This document shows, in pieces, positions 42,103 to 50,848 of a DNA stretch of 64,000 nt. Position 1 is the first letter of the stretch, and each line of letters begins with the position of its first letter. Location: the NCBI RefSeq assembly GCF_050269735.1, contig NZ_JBNNIX010000002.1, forward strand, positions 558,001 through 622,000, read 5' to 3'. This stretch comes from Paenisporosarcina sp050269735 (GTDB lineage Bacteria; Bacillota; Bacilli; Bacillales_A; Planococcaceae). The notes beneath the pieces are model-generated. The model worked only from the letters and a program-made list of their open reading frames with translations, was not told the DNA's origin and did no database searches. Made by a program: the position numbers and the translations under genes.

Positions 42103-42137
42103 CCATAGTAACACGTCTGCCCAAAGGGGGTTCCATT

Positions 42138-42524
42138 TTGATCATCTTATTGATTCGATTTCTGATTGTCGCACTTATTGTCTATTTGTTTTACCGTGGA
42201 CTTGTTTACTTAATGGATCCTAAGCGAAAACTTGATGATGCGTACGAAAAAGGTGCTTACTATTTTTACGATGATGTGAAAAATGTGCGGAAAAATTTCT
42301 TTATCTCATTTAAAGGTGCTTTATTTGAAGGAGAGAAATATCTTGGTACTACGGGTGATGCCTTCGAGGTCGTGTCCATATTTGTGTGGGTTAAAGATTC
42401 AATGAAACTGCAAGGATTCACTCGGGACGATTTTTTATTTCTTGAAAAAGAAATTCTCATGAACTACCCAGAAGCAGATATCAGCTGGAAAAATCCAATC
42501 GAAAAATTGATAAAGAACCAATAA
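42138..42524 (+). CDS. ysdB: Sigma-W pathway membrane protein YsdB
   Basis: A 128-residue protein with one N-terminal membrane segment (IILLIRFLIVALIVYLFYRGLVYL) and a soluble domain with DPKRKLDDAYEKGAYYFYDD. Function is unknown; it is induced through sigma-W in B. subtilis. The start is a TTG at 42138, seven bases after AAAGGGGG; this gives a length like B. subtilis YsdB (130). It is followed by a strong terminator. Confidence 0.88.
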   Translation: MIILLIRFLIVALIVYLFYRGLVYLMDPKRKLDDAYEKGAYYFYDDVKNVRKNFFISFKGALFEGEKYLGTTGDAFEVVSIFVWVKDSMKLQGFTRDDFLFLEKEILMNYPEADISWKNPIEKLIKNQ

Positions 42525-42528
42525 GAAT

Positions 42529-42561
42529 GACCCGACATGAAAAATTCATGTCGGGTTTTTG
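42529..42561 (+). terminator. Terminator of ysdB
   Basis: ACCCGACATGA pairs perfectly with TCATGTCGGGT around five bases, followed by a T-run. Confidence 0.93.
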
Positions 42562-42594
42562 TTTGGAACTTATTAAGTTAATTGTGGGTTGCAC

Positions 42595-42735
42595 TGGTCT
42601 ATTCTTTGTTCTAGTCGTTCTATTCGCGATTTCGTCTATTCGCGTTTCCAGCTATCCTATTCACGGTTGCAACTCAATTAGTGAATTCAGCTATTCTATT
42701 CGCAGTTCAAGTCCACTCATTCTATTCTCGGTTCT
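42595..42735 (+). repeat. Short intergenic array E, about 6 units, core TCTATTCGCG
   Basis: CTATTC begins at 42599, 42620, 42636, 42657, 42696 and 42722 (gaps 21, 16, 21, 39 and 26), often followed by GCGNTT or ACGGTT. It is the least regular array. It lies between the convergent ysdB and ysdA genes, after the ysdB terminator. Confidence 0.7.
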
Positions 42736-42775
42736 TGTGATCACTAGCATCCATTAACTTTCTATACTATAAATT

Positions 42776-43057
42776 TCACGACCACTCTTTCAAAAATTGC
42801 GCTGCCCAGATGAGCAATGCTACTTGTAAAATTGCTAGTAATGTAAAGCCAATACGGAAGGACATATGCTTGGTTTTGTGACGATAGAGGATCATACCAA
42901 GGTATGCGCCTACTCCTCCGCCAAATAATGCAAGATTCCACAAATTGCGTTCAGGAACTCGTCGGTTGCGTGCTTTTGCTGCAGCTTTATCATGGCCCAT
43001 CGTGAAAAAAGCCACGATTGACATGACAATGAAAAATCCAATAAGAATGAAATACAT
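42776..43057 (-). CDS. ysdA: DUF1294 membrane protein YsdA
   Basis: A 93-residue protein of the DUF1294 family: an N-terminal membrane segment, the fixed cytoplasmic block GHDKAAAKARNRRVPERNLW, then GGGVGAYLGMILYRHKTKH and a second membrane part. Role unknown. It precedes the infC operon as in B. subtilis. An AGGAGGGG ribosome binding site lies before the ATG at 43057. Confidence 0.9.
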   Translation of the reverse strand: MYFILIGFFIVMSIVAFFTMGHDKAAAKARNRRVPERNLWNLALFGGGVGAYLGMILYRHKTKHMSFRIGFTLLAILQVALLIWAAQFLKEWS

Positions 43058-43145
43058 GCTGATTCCCCTCCTGATGGCGATGCCACCTTAAATGTCTCTA
43101 TGAATCTAGTTATCTTAATAAGTCTACTTGGTTATGAGACCTATT

Positions 43146-43250
43146 TGAGCGATAAATGCTCCAGTATGAGCGATAAATCCTTTATTTGAGCGACAAATGC
43201 CTCGATATGAGCGATAGAACTCTCTATATGAGCGATAAATTTTTCACAAT
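43146..43250 (+). repeat. Short intergenic array F, 5 units, core TGAGCGATAAAT
   Basis: TGAGCGA begins at 43146, 43167, 43187, 43208 and 43229 (spacing 21, 20, 21, 21). The core TGAGCGAYAAAT is followed by about nine variable bases. It lies between ysdA and the rplT terminator. Confidence 0.92.
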
Positions 43251-43301
43251 CTATTTCCTATCAATTTAATTAAACTTAAAAATCACTATGTATTTATTAG
43301 T

Positions 43302-43337
43302 ATAAAAAAAGGCTGATGGAAAATCCATCAGCCTTTT
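43302..43337 (-). terminator. Terminator of infC-rpmI-rplT
   Basis: AAGGCTGATGGA pairs perfectly with TCCATCAGCCTT around three bases, followed by seven Ts on the minus strand. Confidence 0.95.
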
Positions 43338-43349
43338 GAAAAAGTAAGA

Positions 43350-43709
43350 TTACTTGTTCATTGATTTTTTAGCAGCTTCTGCTAATTGTGTGAATGCTGC
43401 TGCGTCTGTAACAGCTAGGTCAGCTAACATTTTACGGTTAACTTCGATACCAGCTAATTTCAAACCGTGCATTAAACGGCTATAAGAAAGACCGTTCATG
43501 CGAGCTGCTGCATTGATACGTGTGATCCATAATTTACGGAAGTCACGTTTTTTGTTACGACGGTCACGGTAAGCATAGTTACCTGATTTCATAACTGCTT
43601 GGTTTGCTACTTTATATAATAATTTTTTAGCTCCATAATAACCTTTTGCTAATTTTAAGACTTTCTTGCGACGTCTTTTTGTTACTGGTGTGCTTTTTAC
43701 GCGTGGCAT
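43350..43709 (-). CDS. rplT: 50S ribosomal protein L20
   Basis: A 119-residue protein needed early in 50S assembly. MPRVKSTPVTKRRRKKVLKL and RDRRNKKRDFRKLWITRINA are the strongly basic family signature. L20 also binds the infC leader and represses the operon in B. subtilis. It is the last gene of infC-rpmI-rplT. Confidence 0.99.
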   Translation of the reverse strand: MPRVKSTPVTKRRRKKVLKLAKGYYGAKKLLYKVANQAVMKSGNYAYRDRRNKKRDFRKLWITRINAAARMNGLSYSRLMHGLKLAGIEVNRKMLADLAVTDAAAFTQLAEAAKKSMNK

Positions 43710-43754
43710 AATAATTACCTCCTGCTATTATTTCGTACGATTAAATTTTGAGTA

Positions 43755-43955
43755 TTATTTCATGTAAGCGATTAGTGATTTGATACGTTTGTAGTCTCCT
43801 GAAGAAACTAGTCCACCTTTACGAAGTTTACGTTTAGCTTTAGTAGACTTATTAGCGAATAAGTGACTACGGTATGCAGATGCACGTCTAATTTTTCCAG
43901 AGCCAGTCTTTTTGAAACGCTTCGCTGCTCCGCGGTGAGTTTTCATTTTTGGCAT
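43755..43955 (-). CDS. rpmI: 50S ribosomal protein L35
   Basis: A 66-residue basic protein, MPKMKTHRGAAKRFKKTGSG to the end, matching L35. It lies between infC (29-base gap) and rplT (45-base gap) with good ribosome binding sites. Confidence 0.99.
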   Translation of the reverse strand: MPKMKTHRGAAKRFKKTGSGKIRRASAYRSHLFANKSTKAKRKLRKGGLVSSGDYKRIKSLIAYMK

Positions 43956-43984
43956 GTCGAATTCCTCCTAAACTGTCGTCAATC

Positions 43985-44503
43985 TTACTTTTTCTCGTTC
44001 TTCGGTTGAAGAATCAAGAACATGCTACGGCCTTCCATTTTCGGTTTTTGTTCAACCGTGGCTACCTCAGCACAAGCTTCTGCAAATCGATCTAACACGC
44101 GTTGGCCAATTTCTTTGTGCGTAATTGCACGGCCTTTAAAGCGGATAGAAGCTTTAACTTTGTCCCCTTTTTCAAGGAACTTGATTGCATTTCGTAATTT
44201 CGTTTGGAAATCATGCTCATCGATTGTCGGGCTCAAACGAACCTCTTTCAATACGATAATCTTTTGATTTTTACGAGTTTCACGATCTTTCTTTTGATTC
44301 TCAAATTTGAATTTACCATAGTCCATGATACGAGCGACTGGTGGCTTGGCTTGAGGGGCCACAAGGACAAGATCCAAATTAACGTTAGCGGCAATTTCAA
44401 GCGCTTCAAAACGTGTCTTTACTCCTAATTGTTCACCATTTTGGTCGATAATTCGAAGTTCACGTGCGCGAATACCATCGTTTACATACATGTCTTTGCT
44501 AAT
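43985..44503 (-). CDS. infC: Translation initiation factor IF-3
   Basis: IF-3 binds the 30S subunit and checks start codons. The 172-residue protein begins ISKDMYVNDGIRARELRIID, and has the linker FEQQKKDRE-type block and C-terminal domain (LSPTIDEHDFQTKLRNA, IRFKGRAITHKEIGQRVLDR). It starts at an ATT (44503) behind GGAGGTG: infC commonly uses a non-standard start for IF-3 autocontrol. The frame open to 44548 from an upstream ATG has no ribosome binding site and does not fit the family. Confidence 0.96.
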   Translation of the reverse strand: MSKDMYVNDGIRARELRIIDQNGEQLGVKTRFEALEIAANVNLDLVLVAPQAKPPVARIMDYGKFKFENQKKDRETRKNQKIIVLKEVRLSPTIDEHDFQTKLRNAIKFLEKGDKVKASIRFKGRAITHKEIGQRVLDRFAEACAEVATVEQKPKMEGRSMFLILQPKNEKK

Positions 44504-44767
44504 AGTAATCCACCTCCAGGTAGTGTCGCGAATACATGGTTTGGGCATATCGTTTATCGATGTTCTCCAATAAATCGGTTACGCCGTTCCGGACCAATAA
44601 AAAAACGAGCGGACATTTACATAAGTAGATGTCCGCCCGCCGATATATGCAAGTACAACGCTGTACGTTACGTTCAATCGTGTGCCGACCTGTCAACTAC
44701 ATCTAGTGTCAATCAGGTGAGAAGCGGGCAGCCTCTTCTTATACCACAAACTTTGTATTCATTAACC
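44504..44767 (-). promoter_or_regulatory. L20-type autoregulatory leader of infC-rpmI-rplT
   Basis: A leader of about 265 nucleotides between the promoter and infC. It holds GCCCGCTTCTCACCTG near its 5' half, which can pair with the later CAGG...GGCGGGC strand, and a terminator hairpin (44598-44636). This matches the B. subtilis arrangement in which L20 binding favours premature termination. Confidence 0.75.
44598..44636 (-). terminator. Attenuator within the infC leader
   Basis: GCGGACAT pairs with ATGTCCGC around 12 bases, followed by seven Ts on the minus strand, about 95 bases upstream of the ATT start of infC. Confidence 0.85.
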
Positions 44768-44773
44768 TTAATA

Positions 44774-44802
44774 ACAATATCACGTACAGCAACCACTGTC
44801 AA
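44774..44802 (-). promoter_or_regulatory. Sigma-A promoter of the infC operon
   Basis: TTGACA (44802-44797), 17 bases, TATTGT (44779-44774) on the minus strand, just beyond the thrS stop. Confidence 0.75.
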
Positions 44803-44807
44803 CAACT

Positions 44808-46730
44808 TTAGTTAACTTCTTGTTGAATACGTGAAAGGAACTCGTCAAAAGGAATGCTTTCGGAATTTTGTTCTCCGTATTTACGTACATTGACAAATCC
44901 GCTTTCCACTTCTTTGTCGCCAAGTACCAACATATACGGGATTTTTTGCATTTGTGCTTCACGGATCTTATAGCCAAGTTTTTCGTCACGGTCATCCATG
45001 TCGATTCGTAAGCCAGCTGCCTGAAGTTTTTCAATAACACCTTTGGCATAATCAAAGTGAACTTCGTTCGATACAGGAATTACCTGAACTTGAACTGGTG
45101 CCAACCAAGTTGGGAATGCACCTTTGTATTCTTCGATTAGGAATGCAACAAAACGTTCCATTGTTGACACGACACCACGGTGAATAACGACCGGACGATG
45201 TTGCTTTCCGTCTTCGCCGATATATGATAAGTCAAAACGCTCTGGCAACAAGAAGTCCAGTTGAACAGTTGAAAGCGTTTCTTCTTTTCCTAATGCTGTT
45301 TTCACCATAACATCAAGCTTAGGACCGTAGAATGCCGCTTCGCCTTCTGCTTCGAAGTATGATAGACCAAGCTCATCCATTGCTTCTTTTAACATGGATT
45401 GTGCTTTATTCCACATATTATCATCATCATAATATTTCTCTTTATCTGCCGGGTCACGATATGACAGTCGGAATGAGTAATCGTTTAAGTTAAAGTCTTT
45501 GTAAACATCGATGACTAATTGCACCACGCGTTTAAATTCGTCTTTGATTTGATCTGGACGGACGAAGATATGTGCATCATTCAACGTCATTCCACGTACA
45601 CGTTGAAGTCCAGTCAATGCGCCTGACAGTTCATAACGGTGCATTGTACCAAGTTCCGCAATACGCATTGGCAAGTTACGGTATGAGTGAATGCCATTTT
45701 TGAAAATCATCATATGATGCGGGCAGTTCATCGGACGAAGTACCAAGTCTTCGTTGTCCATGCTCATGACAGGGAACATGTTTTCTTGGTAGTGATCCCA
45801 GTGACCACTAGTTTTGTAAAGCTCAACGCTTCCCATAACCGGTGTGTAAACGTGATCGTAACCAAGCTTTACTTCTTTATCGACGATGTAACGTTCGATA
45901 ATACGGCGAATAGTTGCGCCTTTAGGTAACCACATTGGTAATCCTTGACCAACTTTTTGTGAATTCATGAATAGGTCAAGCTCTTTCCCGATTTTACGGT
46001 GGTCACGTTCTTTTGCTTCTTCAAGCATTTTCAAGTGCGCAGCCAATTCTTCTTTAGTAAAGAAAGCTGTTCCGTAGATTCGTTGCAACATTTTATTGTC
46101 GCTGTTACCTCTCCAGTATGCACCGGCAATACTTAATAATTTAAATTCTTTTAATTTACCAGTCGACGGCACATGTACGCCACGGCATAAGTCGAAAAAC
46201 TCACCTTGTTCATAAATGGATACTTGATCATCTTCAGCAATTGCTTCTAGTAATTCAATTTTGTATTCATCCTCTTTGAACTTTTCAAATGCTTCTGCAC
46301 GAGAAACATTGTGGCGAACAATTTCAATATTTTCATTAATGATTTTTTTCATTTCTTTTTCAATGACCGGCAAATCTTCTGCAGTAATTGGTTCTGGTGA
46401 ATCAATATCGTAGTAGAATCCATTTTCAATAACAGGACCCACGCCTAATTTCACATCTTTGAAAAGACGTTTAACTGCTTGAGCCAATAAGTGGGCTGAA
46501 CTGTGACGCAATACTTCCAATGCCTCATCCGAACCTGGAGTGACAATGGCAATTTCTCCATCTTGCTCAAGTGGTGCTTTCAAGTCCACAAGCTGGTTAT
46601 CCAGTTGACCCGCTAACGCTTTTTTGCGAAGGCCAGGACTAATCGATGCTGCAACGTCTTCGGTTGTTGTGCCTTTTGGGAACTCCTTTATCGCGCCGTC
46701 TGGAAATTTCAATTGAATTGTTTCTGACAT
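44808..46730 (-). CDS. thrS: Threonine--tRNA ligase
   Basis: A 640-residue class II synthetase. In order: TGS domain (ETIQLKFPDGAIKEFPKGTT), editing domain with HSSAHLLAQAVKRLF and RGVHVPSTG, catalytic core (NCPHHMMIFK, RIAELGTMHRYELSGALTGL, VVIHRGVVSTMERFVAFLIEEY) and C-terminal anticodon domain (QVQVIPVSNE). The zinc-binding Cys of MNCPHHM is present. The ATG at 46730 is preferred over the GTG at 46739 because the AAGGAG is then properly spaced. A T-box leader controls it. Confidence 0.97.
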   Translation of the reverse strand: MSETIQLKFPDGAIKEFPKGTTTEDVAASISPGLRKKALAGQLDNQLVDLKAPLEQDGEIAIVTPGSDEALEVLRHSSAHLLAQAVKRLFKDVKLGVGPVIENGFYYDIDSPEPITAEDLPVIEKEMKKIINENIEIVRHNVSRAEAFEKFKEDEYKIELLEAIAEDDQVSIYEQGEFFDLCRGVHVPSTGKLKEFKLLSIAGAYWRGNSDNKMLQRIYGTAFFTKEELAAHLKMLEEAKERDHRKIGKELDLFMNSQKVGQGLPMWLPKGATIRRIIERYIVDKEVKLGYDHVYTPVMGSVELYKTSGHWDHYQENMFPVMSMDNEDLVLRPMNCPHHMMIFKNGIHSYRNLPMRIAELGTMHRYELSGALTGLQRVRGMTLNDAHIFVRPDQIKDEFKRVVQLVIDVYKDFNLNDYSFRLSYRDPADKEKYYDDDNMWNKAQSMLKEAMDELGLSYFEAEGEAAFYGPKLDVMVKTALGKEETLSTVQLDFLLPERFDLSYIGEDGKQHRPVVIHRGVVSTMERFVAFLIEEYKGAFPTWLAPVQVQVIPVSNEVHFDYAKGVIEKLQAAGLRIDMDDRDEKLGYKIREAQMQKIPYMLVLGDKEVESGFVNVRKYGEQNSESIPFDEFLSRIQQEVN

Positions 46731-46768
46731 TTTAGCCACTCCTTCTTTTTATCGTTAAAATTGAACAC

Positions 46769-47030
46769 AAAAAAACCTCGTCCTATGAAAGGGACGAGGT
46801 TTGAGTTCGTGGTTCCACCCTTCTTCCTTCTCTTCAGTCCAAGACTAAAAAGATGAAGCTTTGAGCCGGCTAACGGGCCGTTACCGTCAACAGTTACTAA
46901 TGACTTCACTGTTGCTGCTCCGAGGTGGTAAATTGAGTGTCGTACTTAAGAAGCTTTCAGCCATGGCTTCTCTCTCTAAAAAGTCGTACAGACAAATGTT
47001 GTCCTCTTCTTGGCATTTCATTATTCTTAT
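46769..47030 (-). ncRNA. T-box leader of thrS (tRNA-Thr sensing)
   Basis: The minus strand has the T-box core AGGGTGGAACCACG (about 46821-46808), a terminator CCTCGTCC/GGACGAGG with seven Ts (46799-46769), and a candidate specifier ACC in CAATTTACCACCTCGG. Uncharged tRNA(Thr) should allow read-through into thrS. Confidence 0.95.
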
Positions 47031-47036
47031 GTTGAC

Positions 47037-47065
47037 ATTTTACTCTTGCATGAAATCAAATGCAA
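47037..47065 (-). promoter_or_regulatory. Sigma-A promoter of the thrS leader
   Basis: TTGCAT (47065-47060), 17 bases, TAAAAT (47042-47037), just beyond the fbpC stop and just before the T-box leader. Confidence 0.75.
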
Positions 47066-47079
47066 CTCCAAATTTAATA

Positions 47080-47823
47080 TTATACACTCACTAATTCACG
47101 GGTTTCTTGTATGGGTACGAATTGTGGGGCTGGATGGGGATGAAACCCAAGCAGATCACAAGGTCGGCCAATCATATCAATGCAGCCATCTTTTAATTTT
47201 ACGATGCGGTCTGCTAACGCATGGGCATCATTTTCATCGTGCGTGACAAAAATTGACGTGATATTCGCTTTTTTAAGAATTTCACGTAGGTCCTTGCGAA
47301 TTTTAACTTGCAGTTCGGCATCCAGGTTACTAAATGGTTCATCTAACAAAATTAAATGTGGGTTTGGCGCAATCGCTCTTGCAATTGCAACTCGCTGTTG
47401 CTGCCCTCCACTAAGTTGATGAGGATAACGTTTTTCATAATCCTGAAGTTCTACTAATTCAAGTACTTCTGCGAGCCGTTTTTTCTTTTCTGCTTTTTTC
47501 ATTTGGAATAAACCAAAAAGAATATTCTCCCCAACCGTCATATGTGGAAACAACGCATAGTCCTGAAATACCATGCCAATGCCCCGCTTCTCCGGTTGAA
47601 GAAATGTTTTGCCGTCAAAAATGACTTCATTTTGAATCGTCAAAGTACCTTGAGTTGGTTTTTCCAGTCCAGCGAGGAGACGCAGTATCGTGCTTTTTCC
47701 ACTGCCGCTTCTGCCTAATATAGAAATAACTTCACCTTTTTCAATATTCATTGAAAACTGGTCAAGTGCTGATCGGTCTGTATTTGGATATGAGAAACAA
47801 ACATTTTGAATGGAAATAAACAT
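47080..47823 (-). CDS. fbpC: Iron ABC transporter ATP-binding protein
   Basis: A 247-residue ATPase of the ferric/spermidine-type importer class. Walker A GRSGSGKST, Q-loop MVFQDYALFPHM, signature LSGGQQQRVAIARA, Walker B LILLDEPFSNLDA and the switch His (VTHDENDAHALAD) are complete. It powers uptake of iron delivered by the binding protein FbpA through FbpB. Its ATG is one base after the fbpB stop. The symbol is by analogy with FbpABC systems. Confidence 0.9.
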   Translation of the reverse strand: MFISIQNVCFSYPNTDRSALDQFSMNIEKGEVISILGRSGSGKSTILRLLAGLEKPTQGTLTIQNEVIFDGKTFLQPEKRGIGMVFQDYALFPHMTVGENILFGLFQMKKAEKKKRLAEVLELVELQDYEKRYPHQLSGGQQQRVAIARAIAPNPHLILLDEPFSNLDAELQVKIRKDLREILKKANITSIFVTHDENDAHALADRIVKLKDGCIDMIGRPCDLLGFHPHPAPQFVPIQETRELVSV

Positions 47824-47824
47824 G

Positions 47825-49456
47825 TCAATCTGGCTCCTTTTCGAGAAACTTATAGAAAATCACAATGGCAAGGGCACTAATACCGACAATTAGTAAGGAA
47901 GCTTGTGAAGCCTCCATGATTTTTTCATCACTGGCATATTGGAATGCCTTCGTAGATAGTGTATCAAAGTTAAATGGACGTAAAATTAAGGTTAATGGAA
48001 TTTCTTTTAATATATCAATGAAAACCAAAATATATCCGCTAATGATTGCACCTTTCAGCATCGGTACATCCACTTTAAAGAATGTTTTTGTCAGGCCAAC
48101 GCCGAGAAGTCTAGAAGCATCACGGAAATCCGTTCCAATTTTATCGTATCCAGATTCAATGGAATTATAACCAATCGCAAAGAATCGGATTATATAGGCA
48201 GATATTAACATCGTCAAACTTACACTTAGCACAAGTGTTGTCCCAACTCCTAGTATTTGATACAAAGGGGCGAGAAAACGATCTAGTGCAATAAATGCAG
48301 TAACAACTGCCACAGCGATTACGGCTCCTGGTATAGAATAACCGAGAATTGTTAGCTTAGGCAAAAGTTTCGCCACTTTGCCATGCACCAGTCGACTGAA
48401 GTTGCCGACAATCAAAGCGAACACAATAATTGCGAATGCACTTATGCCAGCCACTGCAACTGAGTTTTTTACGTAAGTCAGAAACTCCCCCATAGGAATG
48501 GTACCAAGTGTCAAGAACATCCAATCAATCAGCTGGATAATTGGTATGAAGAAACCAAGACTTAAAATAAGTAACCCGTAACCCGTTGCAATAATAGCTT
48601 TCCATCCCTTTAGTTGAATAAGAGGCAATGGACGCACTTTCGTGGTGGAATAACTGTATTGCCTTCTTCCACGCAATAATTTTTCGATCATGAGAATTAA
48701 GATGACAAACCCCATCAGGGATGCGGCAAGTTTAATTGATGATTCAATATCACCTAAACCAAACCAAGTTTGAAATATTGCCGTCGTAAATGTTTGGATA
48801 CCGAAGTATTTCACTACGCCATAATCATTTAACACTTCCAGCACAACTAAACTTGCTCCACCAATAATGGAAACCCTGGAAATCGGAATGACGACTTGGA
48901 AAAAAGTGCGCCAAGGACCTTTCCCGAGCATTCTTGCACTTTCAATCAATGAAGCGGATTGTTGAGATAAGAAAATCCGCGTAATCGTATACACATATGG
49001 ATATAAAAACATCGTATAAATAAAGATCGCACCCGGTAGATTCATAATGTCAAAAAACGAAGGATTCAGATCCATTTCAAACCGTTCTCTAAGAGTCGTT
49101 TGAATCACTCCAGTGTAATTGACAATTCCGTGATACGTATATGCTCCAATAAAAGGTGGAATAGACAGGGGCAAAATTAGAGCCCATTTCAAAAATTTTC
49201 TTAATGGAAATTGATACTGAGCGATTAACCATGCTAGGCTCAATCCTATAAATATTGTTAATAGAGCTGTAATGCTGATGAGAATCATTGAGGTTTTAAT
49301 GAACGAACCTAAAACAAATTCTTTCATATGTGCCCAGTTTTCATTGGCTGCTGAAAAAATCCCCGTTACAATCGTTAAGTTAGGCAAAAACAGGAGAATC
49401 ATAATGATTGCTGCTGATACCGTCCACATATTTACATTTGCCAATCTTCTTTGCAC
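47825..49456 (-). CDS. fbpB: Iron ABC transporter permease, fused two-domain type
   Basis: A 543-residue permease with about 12 membrane segments, in effect two MetI-like halves in one chain. Each half has a cytoplasmic EAA loop (SARMLGKGPWRTFFQVVIPI and DASRLLGVGLTKTFFKVDVP). This fused layout is usual for iron(III) permeases of the FbpB/SfuB class. A GTG start at 49456 follows GAGGTG. It lies between fbpA and fbpC. Confidence 0.9.
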   Translation of the reverse strand: MQRRLANVNMWTVSAAIIMILLFLPNLTIVTGIFSAANENWAHMKEFVLGSFIKTSMILISITALLTIFIGLSLAWLIAQYQFPLRKFLKWALILPLSIPPFIGAYTYHGIVNYTGVIQTTLRERFEMDLNPSFFDIMNLPGAIFIYTMFLYPYVYTITRIFLSQQSASLIESARMLGKGPWRTFFQVVIPISRVSIIGGASLVVLEVLNDYGVVKYFGIQTFTTAIFQTWFGLGDIESSIKLAASLMGFVILILMIEKLLRGRRQYSYSTTKVRPLPLIQLKGWKAIIATGYGLLILSLGFFIPIIQLIDWMFLTLGTIPMGEFLTYVKNSVAVAGISAFAIIVFALIVGNFSRLVHGKVAKLLPKLTILGYSIPGAVIAVAVVTAFIALDRFLAPLYQILGVGTTLVLSVSLTMLISAYIIRFFAIGYNSIESGYDKIGTDFRDASRLLGVGLTKTFFKVDVPMLKGAIISGYILVFIDILKEIPLTLILRPFNFDTLSTKAFQYASDEKIMEASQASLLIVGISALAIVIFYKFLEKEPD

Positions 49457-49529
49457 GTACCTGACACCTCATATCCAATCGCAAGAAATCCCTTGTTACG
49501 CATAAACGTAACAAGGGCTAATGATTTAA

Positions 49530-50597
49530 TTATTTCCAACCAACTTCGTTGAAGATCAAAATTGATTTTGCATTGTTGTCACCTAGAACTGATAAAGGAA
49601 TATCTTGTTCTTTGAACTCGCCCCATGATTTAAGTAATTCAGTCGGTTCAACTGATTCGTTCACTGGGTACTCATAGTTTGCTTCCGCAAATGTTCCTTG
49701 AGATTCTGGAGATGAAAGGAACTCAAGTAATTTAATTGCATTATCTTTATTTTTCGCTGTTTTAACGACACCAGCACCACTTATGTTCACATGTGTACCT
49801 GTTGTGTCTTGGTTAGGGAAGAAAATGCCTAAGCCTTCAGCTACTTTAACTTCTTCAGGATCTTCAGAGTTCAGCATTTGGCCAAAGTAGTACGTGTTCA
49901 TAATCGCAACATCGCCAACACCAGCAGCAATTGCTTTTGCTTGGTCACGGTCTCCACCTTCAGGATCGCGTGCAAAGTTTGATACTAATCCTGCAGCCCA
50001 CTCTTTTGCCTTCTCTTCACCATTGATTTCAATGAAAGAAGCTAACAAAGATTGATTATACACATTTTCCGAACCACGAATCAAGACGCGACCTTTCCAT
50101 TGGTCTTCAGTTAATGCTTCATAAGTTGATAATTCTTCAGGTTTTACAGTTTCTTTATTATATACAATCACACGTGCACGTTTAGTTAAACCGTACCACA
50201 TTTGGTCTTTATCTTGAAAATTAGCTGGCACTTGCTCATCCAGAACATCACTTGATACTGCTTGAAGTAAGCCATCATCTTTTGCACGGTATAGACGACC
50301 TGCATCGGCTGTAAGGAATAAATCAGCTTCCGTTGCATCGCCTTCACGTTTAATACGCTCAAGTAATTCGTCAGCTTCACCTTTAATTACGTTTACTTTG
50401 ATGCCAGTTTCTTCTTCGAACTTTTTGTAAAGCTGGTCATCTACATCATAATGGCGAGCTGTGTATAGGTTTACTTCCTTACTTTCGGTTGTTTCATTCG
50501 TTTCTTTATTCTTTGTTTCTTTAGAAGGTGTATCGTTGCCACATGCCGACAATACGACTAAAGCAAAAGCTAAAACAAGAAATAATGCTTTTTTCAC
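49530..50597 (-). CDS. fbpA: Iron ABC transporter substrate-binding lipoprotein
   Basis: A 355-residue extracellular binding protein. KKALFLVLAFALVVLSAC is a lipoprotein signal peptide with a lipobox (LSAC, Cys at about 19). The mature part (VNLYTARHYDVDDQLYKKFE, MNTYYFGQM) has the tyrosine-rich iron-binding pattern of FbpA/FutA proteins. The GTG start at 50597 is chosen because of the GGGAGAG ahead and because the signal peptide begins there. A Fur box and strong promoter lie upstream. Confidence 0.92.
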   Translation of the reverse strand: MKKALFLVLAFALVVLSACGNDTPSKETKNKETNETTESKEVNLYTARHYDVDDQLYKKFEEETGIKVNVIKGEADELLERIKREGDATEADLFLTADAGRLYRAKDDGLLQAVSSDVLDEQVPANFQDKDQMWYGLTKRARVIVYNKETVKPEELSTYEALTEDQWKGRVLIRGSENVYNQSLLASFIEINGEEKAKEWAAGLVSNFARDPEGGDRDQAKAIAAGVGDVAIMNTYYFGQMLNSEDPEEVKVAEGLGIFFPNQDTTGTHVNISGAGVVKTAKNKDNAIKLLEFLSSPESQGTFAEANYEYPVNESVEPTELLKSWGEFKEQDIPLSVLGDNNAKSILIFNEVGWK

Positions 50598-50632
50598 TGG
50601 ATGTCTCTCCCTTTGATTATGTAGTGAATCAT

Positions 50633-50647
50633 TGAAAACGATTCTCA
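50633..50647 (-). promoter_or_regulatory. Fur box of fbpABC
   Basis: TGAGAATCGTTTTCA on the minus strand matches the 7-1-7 Fur consensus TGATAATNATTATCA at most positions and covers the predicted transcription start. Iron repression of the transporter is expected. Confidence 0.75.
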
Positions 50648-50653
50648 CTCTCA

Positions 50654-50681
50654 ATTATAGATATGTAAATGAGAATGTCAA
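50654..50681 (-). promoter_or_regulatory. Sigma-A promoter of fbpABC
   Basis: Consensus TTGACA (50681-50676), 16 bases, TATAAT (50659-50654). A second TGAGAATGT-like Fur half-site lies in the spacer region. Confidence 0.82.
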
Positions 50682-50803
50682 CAGTTCTCCCGACTTCAAT
50701 TTATATTCAAATAATTCATAAAAATTGAACAACTATAGTGTGTCTATAATTACTAGTTTTTTGTCATTTTCTAATAATAATTTTCGCTTTTGAGATTTTC
50801 CCC

Positions 50804-50839
50804 CAAAAAAACTACCCGACTTAAACAGTCAAGGTAGTC
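50804..50839 (-). terminator. Terminator of the nrdR-dnaB-dnaI unit
   Basis: ACTACC pairs with GGTAGT (with GACT/AGTC inside) followed by seven Ts on the minus strand, 10 bases beyond dnaI. Confidence 0.82.
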
Positions 50840-50848
50840 ATTATCTAT

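Noticed and set aside
44504..44548. Upstream ATG for infC (start at 44548)
   Set aside because: The frame is open, but the strong GGAGGTG lies directly before the ATT at 44503, and IF-3 proteins begin with SKDM at that point.
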